A DNA stretch of 64,000 nucleotides from Paraburkholderia acidicola (lineage in GTDB: Bacteria; Pseudomonadota; Gammaproteobacteria; Burkholderiales; Burkholderiaceae). Every line of letters starts with the position of its first letter. Within the stretch, counting starts at the first letter, position 1. Position numbers and translations under genes: made by a program. The stretch covers positions 1,674,001-1,738,000 of the forward strand of contig NZ_MTZV01000006.1 of assembly GCF_002362315.1 (NCBI RefSeq). The letters are read 5' to 3'. The notes under the pieces were generated by a model that saw only the letters and a program-made list of their open reading frames with translations, was not told the DNA's origin and did not search any database. Positions 18,409 to 27,438 of the stretch are shown here, in pieces.

Positions 18409-18439
18409 GCGGGGTTCGAGCTAGACACTCGAACCCCGC
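18409..18439 (+). terminator. Perfect 12-bp stem-loop after the phosphatase gene
   Basis: The arms GCGGGGTTCGAG and CTCGAACCCCGC are separated by seven bases. It starts 45 bp after the phosphatase stop and 115 bp before the lipase start. Its strength and position fit a terminator, although no T-tract follows. Confidence 0.6.
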
Positions 18440-18554
18440 GTTGCATCGTGGTCAGGCATGACGAGGTTGTAGAATCAAACCCGCTGCCGATCTCCATGTC
18501 GCGCGGCAAACACCCAGTCAGTCGATATCACCTCGAAGCCAAGGAAACCTCGTG

Positions 18555-19796
18555 ATGTTCCGGGCAAAACTCACACGACTCTTCATGCTGGCCTTCGCAG
18601 CCAGCCTGGGCACCTCGGCGGTATTCGCCGAGGCATCGTCCGTTGCAGTTCCTGTTCCGGGCGACGGTGGTGTCCCTGCGTTCTACAGCTGGGCCGACGA
18701 GGTGCCAGCAAAGCCCGGACAGATGTTGCGCAGCGAGCCGCTAACAGCCGAGCAAAGCCTCGCTGAAGCCGGGCAGGATATCCGCATCCTCTACACATCG
18801 ACGGACGGTATCGACAACCGCACGCCGATCGTCGTATCCGGCGCACTGTTTCTGCCGAAGGGCACGCCGCCATCAGGCGGCTGGCCGTTGATGGCATGGG
18901 CGCACGGCACGGTCGGCAGCGCAGACGTGTGTGCGCCGTCGTTCACCAAACGTAGTGCACGCGACACCCGTTATCTGAACCATTGGCTCGCGCAGGGCTA
19001 CGCGATCGTTGCAACCGACTACCAGGGTCTTGGCACACCTGGCCTGCATCCGTATGGACTTACACGTCCGCTCGCATACGGCGTGCTCGACAGCATTCGC
19101 GCGGTGACGCACGGCAGCTTCGATCTGTCGAAGCGCGTCGTCGTATTCGGACAATCGCAAGGTGGTCGCGCCGCGTTCGCGACGGCCGTCTATGCGAAGG
19201 ACTATGCGCCCGAGCTGGAGATTGTCGGCGTGGTCTCGACGGGTACGCCGTACGCGGCCGTTCACGAGCGCGCCGACGATGCGGCGGTGGCCAACGCGCA
19301 CAAATCGGTGGTGCCGACCTTCGCGTACGACATGCTGCGATTGAGCACCGCTGCGCTGCGCGATCCTTCATTCGTCCCCGCCGATTATCTGAACGACCGC
19401 GCAATGCCAGCATTCGAAACCAGTCAGCGCGATTGCCTGCATGCCATCGAACAGAAGATCGTCGCCGACGGACTCACGTTCGACACGAGCTTCAAGCGTT
19501 CGCCCAAATCGGCGCTCGCTGCGATCAGTCGTGAAGCCGCCTATCCGTCGCTGCAATCGGATATCCCGATCTTCGTCGGAACGGGTGGCAAGGATCTCGA
19601 TGTGTTCGTGCCGGGACAGGTCGCGCTCGTCAACGGGGCATGCAAGGCGGGCGACCGGATCGAGTGGCATTACTATCCGGCGCTTGATCACTCGGGAACG
19701 GTGAACGGATCACTGCCCGATTCGACGCAATTTGTTGCAAGGGCATTTGCGGGTGAGCGTATTAGCGGCAATTGCGACGCTTTGCCAAAGCCTTAG
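18555..19796 (+). CDS. Secreted alpha/beta-hydrolase, secretory lipase type
   Basis: 413 residues with a Sec signal peptide (LFMLAFAASLGTSAVFAEA). An alpha/beta-hydrolase core follows: the oxyanion region WPLMAWAHGTVGSADVCAPS, the nucleophile elbow VVFGQSQGGRAAF, and a likely catalytic His in YYPALDHSGT near the C-terminus, with Asp in FVGTGGKDLDVF. The layout resembles the secretory lipases (LIP family) known from Candida and actinobacteria. Either GTG at 18552 or ATG at 18555 can serve as start; AAGGA lies 6-9 bases upstream. A strong bidirectional terminator follows. The substrate may be a triacylglycerol or another ester. Confidence 0.87.
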   Translation: MFRAKLTRLFMLAFAASLGTSAVFAEASSVAVPVPGDGGVPAFYSWADEVPAKPGQMLRSEPLTAEQSLAEAGQDIRILYTSTDGIDNRTPIVVSGALFLPKGTPPSGGWPLMAWAHGTVGSADVCAPSFTKRSARDTRYLNHWLAQGYAIVATDYQGLGTPGLHPYGLTRPLAYGVLDSIRAVTHGSFDLSKRVVVFGQSQGGRAAFATAVYAKDYAPELEIVGVVSTGTPYAAVHERADDAAVANAHKSVVPTFAYDMLRLSTAALRDPSFVPADYLNDRAMPAFETSQRDCLHAIEQKIVADGLTFDTSFKRSPKSALAAISREAAYPSLQSDIPIFVGTGGKDLDVFVPGQVALVNGACKAGDRIEWHYYPALDHSGTVNGSLPDSTQFVARAFAGERISGNCDALPKP

Positions 19797-19813
19797 TCTT
19801 AGCGGAATGCATG

Positions 19814-19850
19814 AAACGACAAGGCCGGCTTCACGCCGGCCTTGTCGTTT
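19814..19850. terminator. Bidirectional intrinsic terminator
   Basis: A perfect 16-bp stem, AAACGACAAGGCCGGC with its complement, encloses the loop TTCAC. It sits 17 bp after the lipase stop and 27 bp from the stop of the convergent SGNH hydrolase gene. The A-rich start and T-rich end supply a short U-tract for both strands, so it probably ends both transcripts. Confidence 0.85.
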
Positions 19851-19877
19851 TAGCCGCCAAACTTCCGGACGACGACC

Positions 19878-21122
19878 TTACCTCCCGGTCAACGTCGACA
19901 ACCGGATCGCCTCACCCATCTTGCGATACCCCGCGTCGTTCGGATGCAGGTGGTCGCCAAAATCGTACTCGGCGGCAATATGATCGGGATGCGCGGGGTC
20001 ACGCACTACGGCGTCGAAATCGATCACACCATCGAACGTCCCGCTTTCCCGGATCCATCGATTCACCGCCTGACGCTCAACCTCACCTTCTTGCGTGAAA
20101 TAGCCAGGGAATATCGTGCCGGCATACGGCGTGAGCGTAGCGCCCAACATCCGGATGCCGTGCGCATGCGCGCGATCGACCAGTTGATGCATGGCGGCCG
20201 TGATGTCATCGGCCGTCACGGCCTGGTCCGGAAGACCTGCCGAGCCCGGATGACCGATATCGTTGATCGATTCCATCAGGATGACGGTTCGAACGCCGGG
20301 CACCGACAGGACATCGCGATCAAAACGGGCCAGCGCCGCCGGACCGAACTGCACCTCGGGCAGATCATGCAGAATGCGGTTACCGCTAATGCCCGCATCC
20401 ACGACGCCAAGCGGAATATGCGCATCCGCCAGGCGCTGTGCGAGCACATCCGGCCAACGGCGATTCGCATCGATCGTCGAGCCATAGCCATCGGTGATGG
20501 AATCGCCAAGCGTCACGACCGCGCCGATATTGGGCGCGTCGACCTCGATACCGCTAATGAAAAATCGTGCGGTACTGGTGGTCGCTTGCGGCAAAACAAC
20601 CGCGGTAGTCGAATCGGCGCCACCCGACATATAGGAGGTGGCCTGACCAAGGGGATGCGTCGCAGCAGGGCCGGTATCGCTCGACACATACATGCTGACT
20701 GACAGACTGTCTAGCGCCTTCACGTCGAGGCTGACTGGATCGCTCAGCGCCGGCGCACCTACCGGTATGGTGATGGACGGTCGTCCGCCGAACGTCAGAC
20801 GAAGGTCGGTGGATGGATCGATCGTTCCTGGCGTCTGCCCCGGTCGCGCAAGATGCGCGGAATCAATCACCAGCGGGGCGGTGCCCAACTCATTGGTAAA
20901 ACGCACTCGCACTGCACGTCCGCCAATCGATAAGCGCACAACCTGACGGATGGTTTGCTTCGTAACTTCAGGGCCATTAGGAAAAGCAGGAGAAGCCCCC
21001 CAGCTTCCGACCCAATGCGCCTGGCTGGTTGACACGGATTGCGCGCCGGCCAGGGTGGCAAATCCGAGCAACATCGAAACGACAACTGCCGAGGTCGCGT
21101 TCAGTATCTTATGCATGGACAT
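19878..21122 (-). CDS. Secreted SGNH/GDSL-family hydrolase
   Basis: 414 residues with a Sec signal peptide ending near LAGAQS. After a beta-sandwich-like N-terminal region (about 35-190, starting HWVGSWGASP), the SGNH core has block I GDSITDGYG (nucleophile Ser), GISGNRIL (block II Gly), ESINDIG (block III Asn) and HPNDAGYRKM (block V Asp and His). It is therefore an exported esterase, likely acting on acylated carbohydrates or lipids. AGGAGG lies six bases before the ATG at 21122. The AraC-type regulator gene is 53 bp upstream on the same strand. Confidence 0.92.
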   Translation of the reverse strand: MSMHKILNATSAVVVSMLLGFATLAGAQSVSTSQAHWVGSWGASPAFPNGPEVTKQTIRQVVRLSIGGRAVRVRFTNELGTAPLVIDSAHLARPGQTPGTIDPSTDLRLTFGGRPSITIPVGAPALSDPVSLDVKALDSLSVSMYVSSDTGPAATHPLGQATSYMSGGADSTTAVVLPQATTSTARFFISGIEVDAPNIGAVVTLGDSITDGYGSTIDANRRWPDVLAQRLADAHIPLGVVDAGISGNRILHDLPEVQFGPAALARFDRDVLSVPGVRTVILMESINDIGHPGSAGLPDQAVTADDITAAMHQLVDRAHAHGIRMLGATLTPYAGTIFPGYFTQEGEVERQAVNRWIRESGTFDGVIDFDAVVRDPAHPDHIAAEYDFGDHLHPNDAGYRKMGEAIRLSTLTGR

Positions 21123-21175
21123 TCATCTCCTCCTGTTAGCTTTTGCGTTTTGCGTAGGGAAGCGTGTTTCAGCAC

Positions 21176-22057
21176 CTAACAACGTCTCGCCAACCGATAA
21201 CCACTCGGCGTACAACCCGTCACCCGCCGAAACGTGCTGCTGAAATGCGAGTGACTCGAGAAGCCCAACTCCACTGCGAGCGACGATAAGTCCTGCTCGC
21301 CTGACAGCAACCGCGTCTTCGCGAATTCGATGCGTTGCGCGAGCATGAACTGATAAGGCGAAACACCCATCGTCATGCGAAACACACGGCAAAAATAGTG
21401 TGCCGACATGCCGATCTCAGCCGCCATACCGGTCAGATTCACAGGCTCGCCCATACGGGCTTTCATGAAGTCGAGTACGCGTTTGACCTGCCAGTCGGCC
21501 ATGCGCGCCGGCCGCGCAGCGGCCTCGTTCGTCGCGTCATAGCGCGTCAACAGATGCGCTGCGAGATAGGTACCTGCTGCATCGGTCAGCGCACGCGCAA
21601 GCGGATGCCCCGTGCTCGCGGTATCGATCAATCCGTGCACGGCGTTGGTCAACACTGGATCGTGAACAGCAAGCGGCATATGCAGCGCGAACGGACGACC
21701 GTCGGTCAGCGTCTCCAGCCAGTGTGGCCGCACGAACAGCAGCGTCAACCGCATCGCGCGATCCCATGACCAACGTTGCTCGACATCTGCCGGGCTGATC
21801 GAAATCTGTCCGCACGAACGAAAACCGCTTTCGCTGCGCTGGCCCAGCTTCCTGATCATCCGCGGGGATGCGGCTTCCTGAATGGCGACGCGCACCCAGC
21901 CAATGGGGACGTGGCTCCATCCGCCGGGCTGACAGTCGTAGCGCTGCACATGAATGCCTGCAGATTCAACCGTATCGACCAGACGATGCCCGTCGCGCTC
22001 GGCCTGCGCGCTGAAGTACGTCATCTCGTCGATGCCGTGCGAGAGGGACTGCTGCAT
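21176..22057 (-). CDS. AraC-family transcriptional regulator
   Basis: 293 residues. The C-terminal third carries the two helix-turn-helix units of AraC proteins: LTGMAAEIGMSAHYFCRVFR, then LSSLAVELGFSSHSHFSSTF followed by GCTPSGYR. The N-terminal part is a cupin-type sensing domain without clear ligand motifs. I start at the ATG at 22057 with AGGAAA seven bases upstream. It is divergent from an MFS exporter gene (177 bp between starts) and upstream of the SGNH hydrolase gene, so either may be its target. The divergent exporter is the more typical one. Confidence 0.92.
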   Translation of the reverse strand: MQQSLSHGIDEMTYFSAQAERDGHRLVDTVESAGIHVQRYDCQPGGWSHVPIGWVRVAIQEAASPRMIRKLGQRSESGFRSCGQISISPADVEQRWSWDRAMRLTLLFVRPHWLETLTDGRPFALHMPLAVHDPVLTNAVHGLIDTASTGHPLARALTDAAGTYLAAHLLTRYDATNEAAARPARMADWQVKRVLDFMKARMGEPVNLTGMAAEIGMSAHYFCRVFRMTMGVSPYQFMLAQRIEFAKTRLLSGEQDLSSLAVELGFSSHSHFSSTFRRVTGCTPSGYRLARRC

Positions 22058-22233
22058 CGTGGTTTCCTTTGTTCCAGAACATGCTATTCGGTGCCGTTCT
22101 TCGACAGCGGCACGCGCGGGCTCGTCACATGATAGCGAAACCGCCGATCGGCGTGATTCGACCCGACACACGTCGGGAATCACGTGCCAATCATGTTTCG
22201 TGCGCCATGCACCGCCAGTCCACCGCTCTACCA

Positions 22234-23451
22234 ATGAATACCGACCCATCGAGACTCTCCGTTCAACCCCACAGCCCCGCCGTTTCGCTCGACTTGCGGA
22301 CCACCCTGGCCATGGCGGTTGCTTGCGGCATCGCCATCGCGAACATCTACTACAACCAGCCGATGCTCGGCCTCATGGAAGCCAGTTTTCCGGGCGCCAC
22401 GGCCATAACGGGTCTTGTCCCTACCGCAACCCAGCTCGGTTATGCGCTCGGACTGATCCTGCTGATACCGCTCGGCGACCGGATCGAGCGTCGACGCCTG
22501 ATCTTTATGCAACTCGCGGCACTCGGTGTTGCGCTCGTCGCGCTGGCGCTTGCACCAAGCGCCTGGGCGCTGGTGGTGACATCGGCGGTGGTCGGCATCC
22601 TGTCGACGGTTGCGCAGCAGATCGTTCCATTCGCCGCGGAACTCGCCGAACCGCATCGTCGCGGCGCGACAATCGGTACGGTCATGAGCGGCCTGCTATG
22701 CGGGATTCTGTTTGCCCGCACGCTAGCGGGTTTCGTCGCGGCGCATTACGGCTGGCGCGCGATGTTTGGACTAGGCCCGTTGCTCGTCTTCGGCGCACTG
22801 CTATTGCTCGCTACCGTACTGCCGAAGTCCACCCCAAAAACCCAGGCACGCTATAGCGAACTGCTGCGCTCACTCGCCGACCTGTGGCGCGAAGAGCCCG
22901 AGTTGCGACGTGCAACTGCAGTGCAGGCGATGCTGTTCGCGTCGTTCAGTGCGTTCTGGACCCTGCTCACGCTGCACCTCGCGCGTGACTATCAGCTGGG
23001 TGCGGAAGTGGCCGGACTGTTCGGCATCATCGGCGCGGGCGGCGTGCTGATCGCACCGATGGCCGGCCGTTTCGCGGATCGCCGTGGACCGTATGCGGTG
23101 ATCGGTCTGAGTTGCGTCGTGATGCTCGGGTCGTGGATCGTCTTTGCGTGCTGGGGGAGCATCGCGGGGTTGATCGCCGGGGTGATTCTGCTGGACTTCG
23201 GCCAGCAGGGCTCGCTCGTCTCGAACCAGCACGTGATCTACGCGCTGCGGCCTGAAGCGCGTAACCGCATGAATACGATCTTCATGGGCGGAATGTTTCT
23301 CGGCGCGGCGCTCGGTTCGGCGGGGGCCACGTTCGCGTGGCAAGTGGCGCGCTGGCCGGCAGTGTGTGCGATCGGCGGTGGGTTCGTGGCCATTGCGTTG
23401 GCCGCGCATAGTGCAGGTGCGCGCAGGTTGGCGCGGGCCCAGCAGGGCTGA
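22234..23451 (+). CDS. MFS transporter (drug/arabinose exporter type)
   Basis: 405 residues with twelve predicted helices and MFS motif A between helices 2 and 3, seen as LIPLGDRIERRRL. The opening SLDLRTTLAMAVACGIAIA and the early NIYYNQPML motif match a common subgroup of MFS exporters of 12-TM DHA1 type (YnfM/arabinose-efflux-like). The second half repeats the pattern with GRFADRRGPYAV. The ATG at 22234 is chosen because it begins shortly before helix 1; an ATG at 22207 is possible. The divergent AraC regulator suggests induction by a small molecule. Confidence 0.88.
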   Translation: MNTDPSRLSVQPHSPAVSLDLRTTLAMAVACGIAIANIYYNQPMLGLMEASFPGATAITGLVPTATQLGYALGLILLIPLGDRIERRRLIFMQLAALGVALVALALAPSAWALVVTSAVVGILSTVAQQIVPFAAELAEPHRRGATIGTVMSGLLCGILFARTLAGFVAAHYGWRAMFGLGPLLVFGALLLLATVLPKSTPKTQARYSELLRSLADLWREEPELRRATAVQAMLFASFSAFWTLLTLHLARDYQLGAEVAGLFGIIGAGGVLIAPMAGRFADRRGPYAVIGLSCVVMLGSWIVFACWGSIAGLIAGVILLDFGQQGSLVSNQHVIYALRPEARNRMNTIFMGGMFLGAALGSAGATFAWQVARWPAVCAIGGGFVAIALAAHSAGARRLARAQQG

Positions 23452-23504
23452 GTTGAGCTAAGTGCGGTACAGAGGGATATCGCTGTATCGCAGGCTTTAG
23501 TTCG

Positions 23505-23648
23505 TCAGCGATGCCGCGACATCTTGACCACGGACACGGCCTCACGCTCGGTCCCACTGTTACGCATCTCGCGCATAAGCGTAATTCTCGCGGCAATGCT
23601 CGCCAGTACGGCGAGCGCACCGATCGTTTCGATGAATGCTGAGAGCAT
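23505..23648 (-). CDS. Candidate 47-residue single-pass membrane protein
   Basis: A short reading frame that starts with ATG after AGGGAG with six bases between. It begins MLSAFIETIGALAVLASIAA, a plausible single transmembrane helix, followed by a basic and acidic tail (LMREMRNSGTEREAVS). It lies 51 bp downstream of the TauE-type gene on the same strand and could be its operon partner. No family was recognised. Codon use in the helix looks coding (GCG, CTG, GCC), but the size keeps confidence moderate. Confidence 0.45.
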   Translation of the reverse strand: MLSAFIETIGALAVLASIAARITLMREMRNSGTEREAVSVVKMSRHR

Positions 23649-23699
23649 GGGGTTCTCCCTTTTTCATAAAGACATCGTCTGCGCATGGTTCTTCGCCAG

Positions 23700-24461
23700 T
23701 CACAACAAGCCCGGTGCATAGGCGCGGATGAAGAAAACCACAGTGATGCATGCGGTCAGCACTAAAGTCCCTGCACGAATGATGGACACCGGTGCACGCC
23801 GACCGATCTGCGCGCCGCCATACCCACCCGCGATCGCCGCAACCAGCATGACGAGCGTCTCGGGCCAGTGCACGACGCGTGCGGCGATAAAGATCAGTAC
23901 CGCCATCGAGTTGGCCACGCTGACGAGCAACGTGCGCGGTGCACTCAAACGTTTCAGATCGCTGCTGTCGAGCAGACCCCAGACAGCAATCATCATGATG
24001 CCAACCGCGCCGCCAAAGTAACCGCCATAGATACCAAGCGCGAACTGTACGGCCAGAACAACTGAAGGACGAATCGTCCAGCGACGGCGCATCTGCTCGC
24101 CCAACTGGCGCCCAAAAGCGAGCGCAAGGCTCGCGAGCAGAAGCAGCCAGGGAAGCACGAAGTTAAACGCTTTCGGCGATGTGTATAGCAGCAGGATGGC
24201 GCCGAGCGCGCCGCCCGCCAGCGTCATCACCAGCAGCGGTCGAAGTGACACGGCCCCTACCGGCCCGAGCCCATCGCGATAGGCCCACGCACTCGCAAGA
24301 CCGCCGGGGAACAACGCGACGGTGCTCGATGCATTCGCCTGAACCGATGGCACACCCGCAAAAATCAGCGCGGGAAGGCTCACGAACGACCCGCCACCGG
24401 CGAGCGCATTCATGGCTCCAGCGAGAAAACCAGCCCCAGCGACGAGTAAAAGTGAGTTCAT
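23700..24461 (-). CDS. TauE/SafE-family sulfite exporter-like permease
   Basis: 253 residues with about eight hydrophobic helices and the duplicated glycine-rich motifs of the family: GAMNALAGGGSFVSLPAL near the N-terminus and GIYGGYFGGAVGIMMIAV in the middle. Such proteins export sulfite, sulfoacetate or other small organosulfur anions; the substrate here is unknown. The start is the ATG at 24461. A LysR-type regulator gene is divergent, with 82 bp between the two starts, so the pair is likely controlled from that gap. Confidence 0.9.
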   Translation of the reverse strand: MNSLLLVAGAGFLAGAMNALAGGGSFVSLPALIFAGVPSVQANASSTVALFPGGLASAWAYRDGLGPVGAVSLRPLLVMTLAGGALGAILLLYTSPKAFNFVLPWLLLLASLALAFGRQLGEQMRRRWTIRPSVVLAVQFALGIYGGYFGGAVGIMMIAVWGLLDSSDLKRLSAPRTLLVSVANSMAVLIFIAARVVHWPETLVMLVAAIAGGYGGAQIGRRAPVSIIRAGTLVLTACITVVFFIRAYAPGLL

Positions 24462-24543
24462 GCGGCGATCGTAAGGACAAACCTCGGCTTTCACAATCTG
24501 GCAATTCCAATGCTAGACTTCGCGAAAACCGAAGGGATCGACA

Positions 24544-25449
24544 ATGCGATTCGACCTCACCGACATGCGTTTATTCCTGACCGTGGTCGAACACGGCAGC
24601 CTCACTCAGGGCGCCCAGGCGATGAACCTGGCGCTTGCCTCGGTGAGCGAACGGATCTCCGGCATGGAATCCGCACTCGGTGCGCCGCTGCTCGAGCGAA
24701 CCCGCCGCGGCATCCATCCGACCGCCGCCGGCGAGGCGCTGGTCCGGCATGCCCGCCTGATTCTCGGCAACGTTGAGCAGATGCGCGGCGAGTTGCGTGC
24801 GTACGCAACGGGATTGAAGGGCCGCGTCGGCTTGCTGTCGAATACCGCGGCGCTCGCCGCGTTCGTGCCTCAGCAGTTGCGCCGCTTTCTGGCGGCCTAC
24901 CCCGACCTCTCCGTCGATCTTGACGAGCGCCCCAGCAACGAGATCGTGCTGGCGATTGCCGAAGGACGCGCCGACGTCGGCATCGTCGCCGACATCGCGG
25001 ATCTCGCGATGCTGCAAACCCATCTGATCGCGCAAGATCAACTGATGGTCGTGGCAGGCAAAGACCACCGCATCGCATCGCAGGAACGTGTCGCGTTTGC
25101 GGATATCGTCGACGAAGCGTTTGTCGGTATCAAGGACACGGCGCTGGAAATCCATCTGGCGGAACGGGCTTCCCGCCTCGGCCGTCAGATCAACTACCGC
25201 GTGCAGCTTAGAAACGTGGAGCAGGTCGGGATGTTCGTCGAAGCGGGTATCGGTCTCGCGATCCTGTCCAAAGCGTTTATCGGCGAGCTACGTCATCCCG
25301 GTCTTGCAGTGCTGCCGATTCTCGATCCGTGGGCATCGCGCCAGCTTCATCTATGTGTTCGCGATTTCACCGCGCTTACGCCGCAAGCGGGGCTGCTCGT
25401 GCAACATCTGCTGGATGCGGGCACGTTGCCGGATGGCAAGCCGGCATAA
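24544..25449 (+). CDS. LysR-family transcriptional regulator
   Basis: 301 residues. The winged helix-turn-helix occupies about residues 3-62, with MRLFLTVVEHGSLTQGAQAM and SVSERISGMESALGAPLLER. A periplasmic-binding-protein-like effector domain follows from about residue 90. AGGGAT lies about six bases before the ATG. The gene diverges from the TauE-type permease gene, its probable target. The inducer is unknown. Confidence 0.93.
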   Translation: MRFDLTDMRLFLTVVEHGSLTQGAQAMNLALASVSERISGMESALGAPLLERTRRGIHPTAAGEALVRHARLILGNVEQMRGELRAYATGLKGRVGLLSNTAALAAFVPQQLRRFLAAYPDLSVDLDERPSNEIVLAIAEGRADVGIVADIADLAMLQTHLIAQDQLMVVAGKDHRIASQERVAFADIVDEAFVGIKDTALEIHLAERASRLGRQINYRVQLRNVEQVGMFVEAGIGLAILSKAFIGELRHPGLAVLPILDPWASRQLHLCVRDFTALTPQAGLLVQHLLDAGTLPDGKPA

Positions 25450-25490
25450 CATAGGTCACGCTCGGCGCTACACGCTAAAGTCGCTCAGAC

Positions 25491-26681
25491 CTAAACCAGA
25501 TCGCGAATCGCCACGTCGGGATCCACATCGGCCTCGTAGTCGATCCCTTCGATCCCGAATCCGAACAGCCGCAAAAACTCCTGCTTGTAGCCGGCGAAGT
25601 CCGTGAGTTCGTAGAGGTTCTCGCTCGTCACCTGGTCCCAGAGTTGCAGCACGCGCGCCTGCACGGCGGGATCGAGTTCCTTGTAGTCGGCACGCAGGCG
25701 GCCGTCCTGATCGATGTGCGGCGCACTGCCCGACAGACTGTCGCGGTAAAGCCCGTAGACCTGCTCGATACAGCCTTCGTGCGTGCCCTGCTCTTTCATC
25801 GCGCGGAATAGCAGCGACAGGTAGAGCGGCATCATCGGAATCGCCGAACTTGCTTGCGTTACCACCGCCTTCAGCACTGATACGCGCGCATCGCCGTTCA
25901 CCGCTGCGAGCTTGCTGCGAATCTCGAGCGCGGCACGGTCCAGGTCTTTCTTTGCGGCTCCGATCGAACCGTCCCAGTAGATGTCGTGCGTGATCTTCTC
26001 GCCGATATACGTGAAGGCGGTCGTCTTCGCACCGTCGGCCAGCACACCGGCTTCGAGCAGCGCGTCGATCCACATTTGCCAGTCCTCGCCGCCCATCACC
26101 GCGACCGTGCTGTCGATCTCCTGCTGCGTCGCCGGTTGCAGCACGCTTTCCTTGATCGCTTCCTTGTCGGTATCGATCGTGCGTACGTTGACTTCGCGGC
26201 CGATCGGCTTGAGCGTCGAGTTGAACACCTCGCCGGTTTTGGGGTGCGTGCGTCGCGGCGCCGCGAGACTGTAAATCACCTGATCGACCTGGCCGAGATC
26301 GCGCTTGATGATGTCGATCGTCTGTTGCTTGATCGCGTCGGAAAAGCCGTCGCCATTGATGCTCTTTGCGTACAGCCCTTTAGCCGCTGCAAGCTGCTGG
26401 AAGGCCGCCGTGTTGTACCAACCCGGGCTACCTGGCTTGCCGTCGCTGGCGGCACGTTCGAAGAACACACCGAGTGTATCGGCGCCGCAACCGAAGGCGG
26501 CCGTGATGCGCGCGGCGAGCCCGTAACCGGTCGATGCGCCGATCACCAGTACCTTCTTCGCGCCGTGTTCGATCGGCCCTTGGGCCGTGACGTAGTCGAC
26601 CTGTTCCTTGACGTTGGCTGCACAGCCGACGGGATGCGTAGTCACACAGATAAAGCCGCGTACGCGTGGTTTGATGATCAT
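25491..26681 (-). CDS. fabV: Trans-2-enoyl-CoA/ACP reductase FabV
   Basis: 396 residues, the normal FabV size. The enzyme reduces the trans-2 double bond in the last step of fatty-acid elongation with NADH and is insensitive to triclosan in several species. The sequence opens MIIKPRVRGFICVTTHPVGC, the family start. The NADH-binding loop is VLVIGASTGYGLAARI. The active-site Tyr and Lys are in the FabV-specific spacing of eight residues, IYWDGSIGAAKK, unlike the shorter spacing of FabI. An open frame continues upstream to 27167 but overlaps the AsnC-type gene in another frame and is not coding. No other fab gene is nearby. Confidence 0.97.
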   Translation of the reverse strand: MIIKPRVRGFICVTTHPVGCAANVKEQVDYVTAQGPIEHGAKKVLVIGASTGYGLAARITAAFGCGADTLGVFFERAASDGKPGSPGWYNTAAFQQLAAAKGLYAKSINGDGFSDAIKQQTIDIIKRDLGQVDQVIYSLAAPRRTHPKTGEVFNSTLKPIGREVNVRTIDTDKEAIKESVLQPATQQEIDSTVAVMGGEDWQMWIDALLEAGVLADGAKTTAFTYIGEKITHDIYWDGSIGAAKKDLDRAALEIRSKLAAVNGDARVSVLKAVVTQASSAIPMMPLYLSLLFRAMKEQGTHEGCIEQVYGLYRDSLSGSAPHIDQDGRLRADYKELDPAVQARVLQLWDQVTSENLYELTDFAGYKQEFLRLFGFGIEGIDYEADVDPDVAIRDLV

Positions 26682-26791
26682 GACAACCTCGGTAATGAAA
26701 TGCCCGATGAGGGCAGACGGCGCAACGCCAGGCGAGCATTGTAAATGACGCGATCCGCGTTCAATTTGATCTGCGGCGCGCAGCGGTTGCT

Positions 26792-27277
26792 TCAACTCAC
26801 CCGCGGCTCCACACGAATGCGCGCGTTCGCCTCGAACTTCGCGCGATGTGTCGAGAAGAAAGTCCGCACGTTGCGAATATTCGAAGAGGCCCGAAACAGC
26901 CGGCGTGCGAGTTCGTCGTATTCGGGCATACCGGCCACCTCGGCGACGACGATGAAGTCCGGCCCCGGCGACACCCGATAGCATTGCGTCACCGCGGGCT
27001 CCGCGCAGATATATGTTTCGAAGGCGTCGAGATCTTCCGCGGCCTGGCGATCGAGACTCACTTCGACGAGCGCGATCAACGTTGTGCCGATCTTCGCGTG
27101 ATCGAGTACTGCGATCTGCCGTTCTATTACGCCGGCTTCCTTGAGGTTGCGCACTCTGCGCAGGCAAGTCGGCGGCGACGCATGCACGCGGCCAGCCAGA
27201 TCGAGGTTCGAGACCGACGAATCGGCTTGCAGGACTGCGAGAATCCGCAGGTCCAGGTCGTCCAGATAGATGCCCAC
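26792..27277 (-). CDS. Lrp/AsnC-family transcriptional regulator
   Basis: 161 residues. The N-terminal helix-turn-helix reads LDDLDLRILAVLQADSSVSN followed by LAGRVHASPPTCLRRVRNL. The C-terminal RAM effector-binding domain follows, with ALVEVSLD and GPDFIVVAEVAGMPEY. The start is GTG at 27277 after GGAG. It is divergent from glmS, and the gap holds a perfect palindrome and repeats that are good candidates for its own operators. The role is probably amino-acid-responsive control of itself and perhaps of glmS. Confidence 0.93.
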   Translation of the reverse strand: MGIYLDDLDLRILAVLQADSSVSNLDLAGRVHASPPTCLRRVRNLKEAGVIERQIAVLDHAKIGTTLIALVEVSLDRQAAEDLDAFETYICAEPAVTQCYRVSPGPDFIVVAEVAGMPEYDELARRLFRASSNIRNVRTFFSTHRAKFEANARIRVEPRVS

Positions 27278-27303
27278 TTGGTTGGCTCCCTGCGTCGCCT
27301 GAT

Positions 27304-27322
27304 GATGAAATTAAATTTCATC
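27304..27322. promoter_or_regulatory. Perfect palindrome, probable Lrp/AsnC operator
   Basis: GATGAAAT-TAA-ATTTCATC is an 8-3-8 perfect inverted repeat 27 bp upstream of the Lrp/AsnC GTG start. Size, AT-rich core and position fit an autoregulatory site of this family. The assignment is inferred from adjacency. Confidence 0.65.
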
Positions 27323-27380
27323 ACGGCTATCAATGCGCGTCCAGTTTCATTTACCGAATAATTCTGCAATTAAATTTCAT
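27310..27380. repeat. Two 12-bp direct repeats in the Lrp-glmS intergenic region
   Basis: ATTAAATTTCAT occurs at 27310-27321 and again at 27369-27380. The start-to-start distance is 59 bp, between five and six helical turns. The first copy lies inside the palindrome listed above. Two phased sites would suit cooperative Lrp binding and place the second near the glmS promoter. Confidence 0.6.
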
Positions 27381-27438
27381 TCCTGTCGATCTACCATCGC
27401 CTCACCGGTTCCAGCAGGGGCCATTCTGGAGAAACGCG

